From Gryllotalpicola daejeonensis (GTDB lineage Bacteria > Actinomycetota > Actinomycetes > Actinomycetales > Microbacteriaceae), in NCBI RefSeq assembly GCF_039538145.1, contig NZ_BAABBV010000001.1:2294001-2358000 (forward strand): a stretch of DNA of 64,000 nt, given 5' to 3'. Below are positions 1-7,154 of this stretch, in pieces. Position 1 is the first letter of the stretch. Each line of letters starts with the position of its first letter. A program made the position numbers and the translations under genes. The notes below the pieces were generated by a model. It saw only the letters and a program-made list of their open reading frames with translations. It was not told the origin of the DNA and did no database searches.

Positions 1-366
1 ATGCGAAGCAACAAAGGGCGTGACACGAAGCCTGAACTCGCGGTCCGCCGGCTCCTGCATGCTGCGGGTCTCCGTTACAGGGTCAACTACACGGTGCTGC
101 CTCGGCGAACCGCTGACATCGCATTTACCCGAGCGAAAGTGGCCGTCTTCATAGACGGCTGTTACTGGCACGGTTGCGCTGAGCATTATCAACGCCCGGC
201 GTCGAACATGGAATTCTGGGACGCCAAAGTAGCGGCAAACCGAGCGCGTGACCTCGAAACTACGGCCCGCTTAGGTGCGGCGGGGTGGACCGTGCTGCGA
301 TTTTGGGAGCACGAAGACGCTGCTGAAGTCGCCATCGCGATTGCATTGGCCGTGCGCTCAACTTGA
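1..366 (+). CDS. vsr: Vsr-type very short patch repair endonuclease, 5' end outside window
   Basis: Vsr enzymes nick DNA 5' of the T in T:G mismatches that arise from deaminated 5-methylcytosine. The protein shows the family landmarks: RDTKPELAVRRLLH near the N-terminus, the FIDGCYWHGC block around residues 50-60, an N-x-x-x-R-D element and a GWTVLRFWEHE block near the end. Family members normally have about 10-15 residues before the KGRDTKPE segment, usually containing RS-x-x-M-R, so the ATG at base 1 is probably an internal methionine and the gene begins upstream of the window. No cytosine methyltransferase partner is visible here; it may lie just outside. The family call is firm, the start is not. 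Confidence 0.85.
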   Translation: MRSNKGRDTKPELAVRRLLHAAGLRYRVNYTVLPRRTADIAFTRAKVAVFIDGCYWHGCAEHYQRPASNMEFWDAKVAANRARDLETTARLGAAGWTVLRFWEHEDAAEVAIAIALAVRST

Positions 367-442
367 TCAAGGGGTACATTCCGCGAAGTCGGGGCGCTTC
401 CGGCGTGTGGCATCCGATGGCCATCACGCCTAGCGTGGGTGC

Positions 443-679
443 ATGTCGTATCCGCGCCGGGCGCTCAAGCCGAAGTCGCTTGGGGTCGCGTATGTGTTCT
501 GGATCTTCGGGCTGTTCGGGATCGCCGGGCTGCAGCACTTCTATCTGGGGAAGTTCGGGCGAGGCATCCTGTGGCTGTTGACCGTTGGGGTCTTCGGGAT
601 CGGGACGATCGTCGATTTGTTCACGTTGCCGTCGCAGACGAAGACGGTGAATGCGCGCCGCGCGGTCGGGATCCGCTAG
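443..679 (+). CDS. TM2 domain membrane protein
   Basis: This 78-residue protein has two hydrophobic helices (about residues 14-32 and 40-58) joined by the short GLQHFYLGKFGRG turn that is diagnostic of the TM2 domain (G-x-H-x-F-Y-L-G). TM2 proteins are small integral membrane proteins of unknown biochemical role. A charged start (RRALKPK) precedes the first helix, as expected for a protein inserted with its N-terminus in the cytoplasm. It reads towards the NERD genes on the opposite strand, and a dispersed repeat copy lies between the two ends. No clear Shine-Dalgarno is visible before the ATG. Confidence 0.82.
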   Translation: MSYPRRALKPKSLGVAYVFWIFGLFGIAGLQHFYLGKFGRGILWLLTVGVFGIGTIVDLFTLPSQTKTVNARRAVGIR

Positions 680-690
680 GGCAGGAGAGG

Positions 691-738
691 GTTTCGAGAC
701 GCGCGCTCCGCAAGCTCCGCGTGCTCCTCAACCATCGA
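691..738. repeat. Dispersed palindromic repeat, family I, copy A
   Basis: The segment begins GTTTCGAGACGCGCGCTCCG and ends GCTCCTCAACCATCGA. Nearly the same sequence recurs at 58971-59020, and in composite form at 5121-5236. It lies between the convergent TM2 and NERD genes and ends 5 bases short of the NERD stop. The arms are imperfectly self-complementary. Confidence 0.8.
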
Positions 739-742
739 GCAG

Positions 743-1561
743 CTACGCGAGGTGCCCGAGGAGCTCGATCGCGGACCAGCTCGCCGCGAGCAGGGCCGCG
801 GCACCGCCGAGCGCCCAGAGGGCTCGGACTCGGGCCATCGCGGTGACCTTCGCGCGCAGCTCGGCGAAGGCCGCGAGGTTGGCGTCGTCCGACGACCAGT
901 CGGCGTCGCCGGCGCGCCAGGTCGAGGGGAGCGCGGCGGCGCGGGTGACGGCGGCTGAGACATCCGGCCCCCAGATCGCCGGCTGCTTCGTGAGCCAGCG
1001 CACCAAGCCGGTCGCGCTCGTGAGGTGGACGCCATCCAGCTCGCGCTTGCCCGCCAGCGCTTTCGGGTCGACGAACGCGAGGATCGGGCGCGCGGTCACG
1101 GGGAATCCGACCGCGTCGGTCAGCCGCTTCGACGCGCGCTCGGCCTCGAAGACCGAGTTCCTGACGTACGGCTTCGCCTGCCCGCTCACGAAGATCTGGC
1201 TGCGCCCCGTCGAGACGCGCTGACCGGCGTGGTGCTTGGTGTTGATGGTGAAGACTCCGGCAGGGCCGATCACGACGTGGTCGATATCGCTGTCGCGCGT
1301 GCCGACGCGCACCGCGTGCAGCACAACCCAGCCCTCGCTCGCGTCGAGGCGCGCCAGCTCGCGCCCGACGGCCAGCTCGCCGATCGCGCCCGTGTACCAG
1401 GGCACCGCGTCGTCGGCGAGCGGACTGATGCCGAGGATGTCGGCGAGCCGCCTGCGCGGCAACAGCTTGGCTTGCTCGGCCAGGCACGCGGCGATGACGG
1501 ATGCCGCGGCCGGCCGCCCCGCACGCAGTTCAGTACGCGCGGACTCGGTGAGGTCGGTCAC
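743..1561 (-). CDS. NERD (nuclease-related) domain membrane-anchored protein
   Basis: The central part (about residues 60-150) matches the NERD domain: the GAIGELAVGRELARL helix with its conserved Glu, DIDHVVIGPAGVFTINTK with the conserved Asp and the Asn-Thr-Lys in place of the usual E-x-K, then a variable C-terminal region. NERD is distantly related to PD-(D/E)XK nucleases and is often attached to membrane or kinase modules. A hydrophobic stretch near the C-terminus (RALWALGGAAALLAASWSAI) should anchor it. A paralogue follows at 1633-2439 on the same strand. The pair looks like a tandem duplication. Whether it cuts DNA is unknown. Confidence 0.75.
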   Translation of the reverse strand: MTDLTESARTELRAGRPAAASVIAACLAEQAKLLPRRRLADILGISPLADDAVPWYTGAIGELAVGRELARLDASEGWVVLHAVRVGTRDSDIDHVVIGPAGVFTINTKHHAGQRVSTGRSQIFVSGQAKPYVRNSVFEAERASKRLTDAVGFPVTARPILAFVDPKALAGKRELDGVHLTSATGLVRWLTKQPAIWGPDVSAAVTRAAALPSTWRAGDADWSSDDANLAAFAELRAKVTAMARVRALWALGGAAALLAASWSAIELLGHLA

Positions 1562-1632
1562 TCGTCCTGTCTATTCCTGGCAAGCGCGGCGGCCGCAGAC
1601 CCACTTCGGGGAGCACACGGCGGCGCGGGCGC

Positions 1633-2439
1633 TCAGAGGTTGAAGAGCTGCACCGCGGTGATGGCCACGGCCGCGATCAGAGCGGTGCTCCAGAAGCCGC
1701 GGGCGAGCCAGGCGCGCTGCACCTCGACGCACAGGGCGTCGAAGGCCGCACTGTCGTAGCTCGGGGTGCGGCGCGGGGCGGCACCCCGCCAGGTGGCGGG
1801 CTCGGCGGCGGCATCCGCAATCGCCGTCACCATCGCGCCGTCGAGAACCTGCTCGCGACCGGCCAGCCACTTGAGCAACGAGCGGTCGCTCGCGACGCCG
1901 ACGTCGTCGGGCTCGTCGCGCACCGACAGCGACTGCGGTGCGATGAAGACGATGAGACCACGCACCGGCACGTTGCAGCCGGCCGCGTGGGTGAGGCTGA
2001 CGGCCGCTTCGGTCGCCAGGTCGCGCGCGAGCGCGAGGTGGGGCCGAGCGAGGCCGTTGATCTCAAGCAGCTCGCCGTGCACGGCGACCGCGTCGGACTG
2101 CTGGTGCGCGACGGTGATGGCGAAGACGCCCGCCGGGCCGATCGCCAGGTGGTCGATGACCGCGCCGCGCTCGCCGCAGGGAACGTCGTGCAGGATGACC
2201 CAGCCGGCGCCGAGCTTGTCGAGCTCATCAGCCACATGCAGTTCGCCGAGGGCCTCGATGTAGGGGCGACGGGATGCCTCAGAAAGAGGGCTCGTTCCGA
2301 AGGTGCGACCGACGAGGGTGCGGGGCCGGGATTCTGCCTGCGCGTTGAGGCACGACGCGATCGCGGATGCCGCAGCCGGATGCGCCCGCAGCGAGGTCGC
2401 CGCGGCCGTCGCGCTGTTCGCCCCTCGCAGATCGGTCAC
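1633..2439 (-). CDS. NERD domain protein, degenerate paralogue
   Basis: This 268-residue protein is a paralogue of the one at 743-1561. It shares the MTDL start, an Ala-rich N-terminal helix region, the EALGELHVADELDKL helix, VIDHLAIGPAGVFAI and a C-terminal hydrophobic anchor (STALIAAVAITAVQLF). The nuclease-core lysine is missing: the position equivalent to INTK in the paralogue reads ITVAH. It may therefore be catalytically dead and have a binding or regulatory role. It lies upstream of its paralogue on the same strand, 71 bases away, so the two may be co-transcribed. Confidence 0.7.
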   Translation of the reverse strand: MTDLRGANSATAAATSLRAHPAAASAIASCLNAQAESRPRTLVGRTFGTSPLSEASRRPYIEALGELHVADELDKLGAGWVILHDVPCGERGAVIDHLAIGPAGVFAITVAHQQSDAVAVHGELLEINGLARPHLALARDLATEAAVSLTHAAGCNVPVRGLIVFIAPQSLSVRDEPDDVGVASDRSLLKWLAGREQVLDGAMVTAIADAAAEPATWRGAAPRRTPSYDSAAFDALCVEVQRAWLARGFWSTALIAAVAITAVQLFNL

Positions 2440-2633
2440 GCTACAGTCCTACGTCTGCCCCGGCGGGAGTATCAGTCCCAACACCGGGGCCCCTCTCATG
2501 GGGGTCACGCGTGGTTCGGTGTGCCATGCGGTTGCCCGCCTTCTTTCGCGGCAATTGTCCGGCGCGCCACCGACATCGGCGGGCGCATCGTGGGCGTTTC
2601 GCTGACTCGGTTCGGTTGGGGGCGAGCTGCGCG
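2440..2633. other. Intergenic region upstream of the NERD pair
   Basis: This 194-base gap separates the 3' end of the candidate immunity gene from the NERD paralogue start; both genes are on the minus strand. It holds only weak inverted repeats (for example GGCGCGCC, and CCCCGG around 2459) and no convincing open frame or repeat copy. The NERD promoter presumably lies here. Confidence 0.4.
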
Positions 2634-3626
2634 TCAGTCGGTCGCTTTCGGGCCGCCGACGAGGAACTTCGGCTGGGTGCCCTCTGGGCCGCCGAACCAG
2701 TAGATGGTGCCGTCGCCCTTGCTCCAGAACTGGCGGCCGTTGCGCAGCTTCGCCGAGAACTGCGCCTGCGCCGCGCTCGAGGCCTTCCACGAAAGTCCGG
2801 CACCAGACGCCAGAGTCACAGTCAGCTCGCTGGTGTCGGGCTTGAGCGTGATCTGGCCCATCTTCCGGTCGATGAGAACGGAGAGGATCGCGCCGGCGAC
2901 GGTGTCATCGCGCAGCCGGGTGGGGTCGAACTCGAAGACCTCGCCAGAGGAATCGGTGACCTGGAACGGACCGGCCAGATAGATCGAGCCGCCACGGGTT
3001 TCGAGCTGCACACTCGCGCCGAAGATGGTCACGCCGTAGATGTGGTCGCTGATCTCGAGGTCGATGACGCGCGGCTCATCGCCGTCGTACCACGCGGGCT
3101 CATCGGCCGCCGGGCTGGGCGCGGGCGCCGGCGCCGGAGTCTCGGGAGTGGTCGTCGCGCCGGCCGCAGTCGAGGGCTGCTTCGACGTTGCCCCTGCCGC
3201 CTGCTTCGGCGCCGGCGTGAACCAGGCGGTCTCGCCGTGCGGCAGGCCGATGTAGAGGACGTCTTCGAAGTCGCGCACCTCCCATTCCTCCCAACCGGAG
3301 TCCGCCGGCTCGAAGTGAATGCGTGCGCCGTTGTCGAACTCCACCTGCAGATAGGAGCGCTCGACGCCGGCCACCGAGCGCGTCACTTTCGCCCCCAGCA
3401 GTTCCGACAGCAGCCGGGCGGCGTCGGGATTGCTCGCGACGCTGCGCGGGTCGAAGGGAGCCACCGAACCGTCGGCCCAGGTGACCCCGAACGGCGCACG
3501 CAGAATCAGGCTGGAGTCCCCAAGCTCCACTTCGACGGACCACTCTGAGAAGAGGACGCCAGACACAGGGCTGCTGGCGCGGTCGAGTCGCAGATCGCGT
3601 TCGGTGTCGTTCGTCACTGGTTCCAT
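2634..3626 (-). CDS. Two-repeat hypothetical protein, candidate immunity or partner of the upstream toxin-like gene
   Basis: I do not recognise a named family with confidence. The 330-residue protein looks like two copies of one domain joined by a Pro/Ala-rich linker (about residues 140-175). The first half has LILRAPFGVTWADGSVAPFDP and LLGAKVTRSVAG; the second has IYLAGPFQVTDSSGEVFEFDP and LIDRKMGQITLK. No signal peptide or membrane segment is evident, so it is probably cytoplasmic. Its ATG lies 13 bases inside the 3' end of the toxin-like gene at 3614-4702, which implies tight co-expression. That position, last after a toxin-like gene, is where polymorphic toxin systems carry their immunity protein. 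The role is inferred from context only. Confidence 0.55.
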   Translation of the reverse strand: MEPVTNDTERDLRLDRASSPVSGVLFSEWSVEVELGDSSLILRAPFGVTWADGSVAPFDPRSVASNPDAARLLSELLGAKVTRSVAGVERSYLQVEFDNGARIHFEPADSGWEEWEVRDFEDVLYIGLPHGETAWFTPAPKQAAGATSKQPSTAAGATTTPETPAPAPAPSPAADEPAWYDGDEPRVIDLEISDHIYGVTIFGASVQLETRGGSIYLAGPFQVTDSSGEVFEFDPTRLRDDTVAGAILSVLIDRKMGQITLKPDTSELTVTLASGAGLSWKASSAAQAQFSAKLRNGRQFWSKGDGTIYWFGGPEGTQPKFLVGGPKATD

Positions 3627-4702
3627 CCTTCGGGGATCGGGAAACTGCCGTCGGGGTTGCGCACGATGTGTGTGTCGTCTGCGATGCGGCTCGGCTTGCC
3701 CGACAGGTCGAGCGGGCGTTCCCCGGGTCGCTTGAACACGACATAGCCGTTCGGGTAGCGGCGGTCGTATTCCTTCTCCGCCGTCTTCGCGGGGTCCATC
3801 ACCCGCACCTCCCTTCCGTCAGGCGCCTTGTAAACCTGGCCGTGCCCGTTGTCGGCGAGCCTCTGCGTCCAGTCGGACTCAGTGCCGGGCATCTCGCCGG
3901 GCGGCTCATCGCCCTTCACCTTGTCACCGGTGAACGGTTCATCGCCGGGTTTATCCACACCCAGTTCGTGGTCCTGGCACCCCGGGCCGTGAAAGAGCGG
4001 CGAGCACTCCTGATACGGGGTGATCACGAAGTCCTTGCCCTCGATCGCGTCCGGCCCGGGGCGGCGCTTCCGGCGGGGCACGGCCGCGTCGGTCGAGCCG
4101 CCCATCGAGAGGATCAGCCCGACGACGCCCAGCAGGGCGAAGGCTCCGGCAGCCGCCGCGGCACCCGCGTCGATCGCTCCGGCGCCGAAGGCGGGGAAGC
4201 CGGCGCTGGGCGAGATCGGAATTGCCATGCTGACCGGCGCGACGTGCATCGGCGACGCCGAAGGAGTGGTGGGACACGGCAGGTCGACCGACCCGGCTTC
4301 TCCGCCGCGAATCGCCGCGATCGCCGCCGCACACGCCGCCTCGGCGGCAGCCAGCGCCTCGGCGCGGGCCGCATTGGCCGCGTCCGCGCCGTCGAGCCAA
4401 CTGAGGTCGAGAGGGTCCGGTTCGGGCGGGCGCGAGAGCGCACGCAGCGGCTCGACCTCTGTCTGCAGCACGTTGTGCAAGACATCCGCCGCGTTCATCA
4501 GAGCGGTGGAGAGCTGGTGCGCCGGCCCGACATAGCGCCCGACAGCAAGCTGCGTGCCCGGCGAATCGAGCGCGGCGGGCAGCTGCTTCCACGCCGTCTC
4601 GGCGTCAGCCGCCGCAGCCTCGAGACGCCCCACTGCCAGCCGGTAGTCGGCGGCAGCGTCGGCGAGCGGCCCGAAGTCGACGACCGTCAGAGTGGCGCTC
4701 AC
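3614..4702 (-). CDS. Polymorphic-toxin-like protein with helical N-terminus and a transmembrane segment
   Basis: The 362-residue product has three parts. An Ala-rich helical region (residues 1-130) is of the kind found in ESX/WXG-related substrates. A Gly/Ala-rich hydrophobic stretch (about 165-200, ending FALLGVVGLILSMGG) probably spans or inserts into a membrane. A distinct polar C-terminal module (about 275-362) contains GHGQVYKAPDGREV, YDRRYPNGYVVFKRPG and ends IPEGWNQ. Such modular ends are typical of secreted polymorphic toxins, but I cannot name the toxin fold. The start is GTG, overlapping the upstream TGA as GTGA. No Sec signal peptide is seen. Secretion and toxicity are inferences. 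Confidence 0.5.
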   Translation of the reverse strand: MSATLTVVDFGPLADAAADYRLAVGRLEAAAADAETAWKQLPAALDSPGTQLAVGRYVGPAHQLSTALMNAADVLHNVLQTEVEPLRALSRPPEPDPLDLSWLDGADAANAARAEALAAAEAACAAAIAAIRGGEAGSVDLPCPTTPSASPMHVAPVSMAIPISPSAGFPAFGAGAIDAGAAAAAGAFALLGVVGLILSMGGSTDAAVPRRKRRPGPDAIEGKDFVITPYQECSPLFHGPGCQDHELGVDKPGDEPFTGDKVKGDEPPGEMPGTESDWTQRLADNGHGQVYKAPDGREVRVMDPAKTAEKEYDRRYPNGYVVFKRPGERPLDLSGKPSRIADDTHIVRNPDGSFPIPEGWNQ

Positions 4703-4989
4703 GTCAGCATCCCGGTGACGATCTGGTCGTCGTGTTCGAGCTCGTCCGCAGCCTCAGACAGGGCCTCGGCCACCTGGCCGATGTGACCGCAGATCGCGGT
4801 GCCGCTGCCCGTGCGCGCCTGCCAGTACTGCGCCAGCGCCGCGTGCACGTCCGGGTAGGGGGCCGCCTTCGCCAAGAGTCCCTCGAACGCCAGCATCGCG
4901 GCCTGCTCGGCGTCGCCCGCCGCAGCCGAAGCCGAGCGCAGTCGAGCCACCAGCTGGGCGACCGTGGGCGCATCCATTCGCGTCGTCAT
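4699..4989 (-). CDS. Small helical ESX-sized protein, first gene of toxin-like cassette
   Basis: This 96-residue protein is rich in Ala and predicted helical (VAQLVARLRSASAAAGDAEQ, then VAEALSEAADELEHDD). It is the size of WXG100/ESX partner proteins, but no strict W-x-G motif is present; the closest is YWQARTGSG near the middle. The ATG at 4989 (MTTRMDAP) is preferred over a longer frame because the upstream residues are basic and lack family character. It overlaps the toxin-like gene by four bases, so the three genes at 2634-4989 form one operon. It is probably a chaperone or co-secreted partner, judged from context. Confidence 0.5.
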   Translation of the reverse strand: MTTRMDAPTVAQLVARLRSASAAAGDAEQAAMLAFEGLLAKAAPYPDVHAALAQYWQARTGSGTAICGHIGQVAEALSEAADELEHDDQIVTGMLT

Positions 4990-5120
4990 GGCTGAGGACG
5001 TTAGAGAGGCGCGGCGACTGGCCGAGGGCCCCAAGTGCCGAAATGGGGACAGATCGGATGCTTCGCCGGTTGTGCTGGGGAAGATCGTGCGGCATTGTGT
5101 CGGGGCGCGGGTTGGGGCGT

Positions 5121-5236
5121 CGTTTCGAGACGCGCGCGGATCCTGAGGAGCGCCGCGAAGCGCCGCGTCTCGAAGGGCCGCAAGCTCCGCGTGCTCCTCA
5201 ACGAGCGGGAGGGGACGTGCTCCTCAACGATCGGAG
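5121..5236. repeat. Dispersed palindromic repeat, family I, composite copy B
   Basis: CGTTTCGAGACGCGCGCGG at 5121 is followed by an inverted partner (TGAGGAGCGCC at 5144 and GCCGCGTCTCGAA near 5162), then by GCAAGCTCCGCGTGCTCCTC (5180-5199) and a second GTGCTCCTCAACGATCGGAG (5217-5236). This is at least two family I units nested in opposite orientations. The final GGAG serves as the ribosome binding site of the gene at 5243. It fills most of the 253-base gap between the toxin cassette and the serine hydrolase. Confidence 0.75.
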
Positions 5237-5242
5237 ATCGAC

Positions 5243-6274
5243 GTGACCTGGGATGATGTCGGCCGCGTCGCACGTGCGCGCGGGCACGCCTCGTCGATCA
5301 TCGTGATGCGCGGGGACGACATCGTCTTCGAGCAGCTCATCGGCGCCGGCCCGAGCGATCTCTTCTATACCTTCAGCGTCAGCAAGCCGTTCACCGCGCT
5401 CGCGGTGCACCTACTCGCGTATCGCAGTGAGCTCGAGCTTGACGCCCCCGTGGCCGAGTACTGGCCCGAATATGCCATGAACGGAAAGTCCCGGGTGACA
5501 GTCCGGCACGTGCTCACCCACCGCAGCGGGGCGCCGTATTCGAGCGGGTGGGCGGTGGGCGACGCCGTGCGCATGGCCGACTGGAAAGCATCCGTTCAGG
5601 CAGCGGAAGAAGCGCACCTGCGCTACCCGCCCGGCGACGTCGTCGCGTACGAACTGCTCAGCTTCGGGTTCACGCTGGGCGAGCTCGTGCGCCGCGTCGA
5701 TGGGCGCGAGATCGACCGCTTCATCGACGACGAATTCGCGCGCCCGCTCGGTCTCGCAGACACCCATCTCGCGCTCACGAGGGATGCCTGGAGCCGGCAC
5801 ATTCCGCTGCGGGCCGGGCACCCCGTGGAACATATACGCGAAGCGGCATTCAACCGTCGCACGGTGCGCGAGGCGGTGATACCGGCGGCGGGCATCCAGA
5901 CCACGGCCCGCGATTTGGCCCGGTTCTATCGGGCTCTGCTGTGCGGCGGGGACGGCGTCATTCCGGCCGAGGTCATCGCCGCAGCGCGCGAGGCGTCGGC
6001 GGATGGCGAGCTCGATCGCGTGATCGGGCACACCATGCGGTGGGGCACCGGCTTCCAGCTCGGCTTTCCCCGGCAAGTGCGCCCCATGGGAACGCGCGCG
6101 AACGAGAGCATGTTCGGCCACAACGGCAGCGCGGTCTGCAACGCATGGGCCGACCCCGAGAACGACACGCTCATGGTGTGGCTGAACAGCGTGATCCTTC
6201 CGCGCCGTTCTGGCCTCGATCACATTTCCCGGCTCTCCGATGTCGTGATCGACGCGCTGGCTTCGACCCCTTGA
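5243..6274 (+). CDS. Serine beta-lactamase-family hydrolase (class C/EstB-like)
   Basis: The protein belongs to the penicillin-binding/class C beta-lactamase fold. Ser45 and Lys48 form S-x-x-K (SVSKPF), a Tyr lies in VAYELLSFGFTLGEL at the Y-x-N position (here Y-E-L, so the Asn is missing), and FGHNGS near residue 293 replaces K-T-G. These changes fit the esterase or peptidase members rather than true beta-lactamases. There is no signal peptide, so it is probably cytoplasmic; the substrate is unknown. The start is GTG with GGAG seven bases upstream, and that Shine-Dalgarno is the last part of a repeat element. A hairpin at 6288-6304 follows the stop. Confidence 0.8.
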   Translation: MTWDDVGRVARARGHASSIIVMRGDDIVFEQLIGAGPSDLFYTFSVSKPFTALAVHLLAYRSELELDAPVAEYWPEYAMNGKSRVTVRHVLTHRSGAPYSSGWAVGDAVRMADWKASVQAAEEAHLRYPPGDVVAYELLSFGFTLGELVRRVDGREIDRFIDDEFARPLGLADTHLALTRDAWSRHIPLRAGHPVEHIREAAFNRRTVREAVIPAAGIQTTARDLARFYRALLCGGDGVIPAEVIAAAREASADGELDRVIGHTMRWGTGFQLGFPRQVRPMGTRANESMFGHNGSAVCNAWADPENDTLMVWLNSVILPRRSGLDHISRLSDVVIDALASTP

Positions 6275-6287
6275 CGTAAGCAGCCAG

Positions 6288-6323
6288 CCACCGAATGTCG
6301 GTGGGCCCTCTCACGCTAGAGGG
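6288..6323 (+). terminator. Pair of perfect short hairpins after the serine hydrolase gene
   Basis: CCACCGA-ATG-TCGGTGG (6288-6304) and CCCTCT-CACGCT-AGAGGG (6306-6323) are two perfect stems 13 and 31 bases past the stop at 6274. No T-run follows. They argue that the small gene downstream starts at 6352 rather than at the in-frame ATG at 6295, which lies inside the first hairpin. Confidence 0.45.
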
Positions 6324-6351
6324 ACGGGAAAGCACTCAAAGGGGAATCGAA

Positions 6352-6525
6352 ATGTCTCGCTACGACCACACCATCGAGCTGCCCGTCGACGCCGCCGAAG
6401 CGGTGAAGCAGCTCCAGCGCGAACTGCGCGCAGCCAAGAGCCGACTGTCGCAGTCGCGGCACGAGACGGTGTTCGCGGCCTTCCGGTCGCCGCTCGTCCG
6501 CACCAATGTCAGTGGTCGTTCGTAG
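6352..6525 (+). CDS. Small charged hypothetical protein
   Basis: This 57-residue polar protein contains one helical heptad-like stretch (DAAEAVKQLQRELRAAKSRL). I do not recognise it. AAAGGGGAA a few bases before the ATG at 6352 is a good Shine-Dalgarno, and the longer frame from 6295 begins inside a hairpin. There is no membrane segment or signal. It is followed 53 bases later by another small gene on the same strand. A DNA- or protein-binding helper is possible, but nothing in the sequence settles it. Confidence 0.45.
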   Translation: MSRYDHTIELPVDAAEAVKQLQRELRAAKSRLSQSRHETVFAAFRSPLVRTNVSGRS

Positions 6526-6578
6526 CCTCGAAGAGTAGGCAGAGCGCCGCATCGGTCACGTTTTTTGAGGAGGGGGCC

Positions 6579-6809
6579 GTGTCGCACAACACCATGTCCC
6601 GCGCCGAAGAGGTCGAGTACGCCGACTGGATTCTCGAGCTTCGGCAGCAGGCCAAATACACGAAGCAGAAGCACGCCAACGAGCACTGGCATCGGCTTGC
6701 GGAGCGCGTCGCACAGGCGTTCGGCGCAGGCGACCCGGATGCTGGGCGCAGGGGTCTCGGCCCGAGGTCAGGCGTTCACGCAGCGCCTATCGCACAACCT
6801 CGAGGGTGA
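6579..6809 (+). CDS. Small hypothetical protein
   Basis: This 76-residue protein starts at GTG and is preceded by GAGGAGGGGG, a strong Shine-Dalgarno. The first 50 residues (SRAEEVEYADWILELRQQAK and a following Lys/His-rich helix) look like a real folded segment. The last 25 are Gly/Arg/Pro-rich and overlap, on the opposite strand, the end of the DUF1905 gene by 23 bases. I do not recognise the family. The T6 run at 6561-6566 just upstream could be part of a promoter or terminator. Confidence 0.45.
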   Translation: MSHNTMSRAEEVEYADWILELRQQAKYTKQKHANEHWHRLAERVAQAFGAGDPDAGRRGLGPRSGVHAAPIAQPRG

Positions 6810-7077
6810 CCTCGACCGGCGAGCCCGCAACGAGCGAGTTGCGGGCTCGCACTTCTTTCTTGATCGGGAGGACGAAGGTGCCGCGCTTGTCGTCCGGGAA
6901 GACCGAGGTGCGCCACGTCACGTGGCCCACCGTCGCCTCGACCTTGACAGAGCCGAATCCGCCGGGGATCAGGGGAAGCGCGGTGATCTCGTCGCTCACG
7001 CCGGTCGGCAGGTCGACGAAGAACCAGTTGCTGCGGACCGACCACTCGTAGAGCTCGCTGGTGAACTCGTAGGGCAT
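6787..7077 (-). CDS. DUF1905 domain protein
   Basis: The 96-residue protein matches the short DUF1905 beta-barrel: a WFFVDLPTGVSDEI strand pair, GGFGSVKVEATVGHVTWRTS, then FPDDKRGTFVLPIKKEVR and a VEVTLEV end. The family is common in actinobacteria, sometimes fused to a YdeI-type domain, and has no established function. The ATG at 7077 (MPYEFTSELYEWS) was chosen because it gives the usual domain start; longer upstream frame extends through a repeat copy at 7098-7126. The gene is monocistronic and convergent with the small gene before it. Confidence 0.75.
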   Translation of the reverse strand: MPYEFTSELYEWSVRSNWFFVDLPTGVSDEITALPLIPGGFGSVKVEATVGHVTWRTSVFPDDKRGTFVLPIKKEVRARNSLVAGSPVEVTLEVVR

Positions 7078-7097
7078 GGGGTCAGCGTAAAGCAGAG

Positions 7098-7126
7098 GGT
7101 CTCCATTCGGCTTCGCCGAGTCGACC
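7098..7126. repeat. Dispersed repeat, family II, intergenic copy
   Basis: GGTCTCCATTCGG followed by CTTCGCCGAGTCGACC. The core CGGCTTCGCCG can form a small hairpin. Related copies occur at 16763-16843, 24087-24121 and 51982-52010. This is the only copy of the family that is not inside a protein-coding gene. Confidence 0.8.
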
Positions 7127-7154
7127 AACGTGACGATGGCGAACGCGGGCCGGA

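Noticed and set aside
4699..4989. Bona fide WXG100 protein
   Set aside because: Only the size, helicity and operon position fit. The W-x-G turn is not present (YWQARTGSG), so I kept it as ESX-sized only.
6295..6351. Longer start for the small gene ending at 6525
   Set aside because: The ATG lies inside a perfect hairpin and has no ribosome site, while the ATG at 6352 has AAAGGGGAA.
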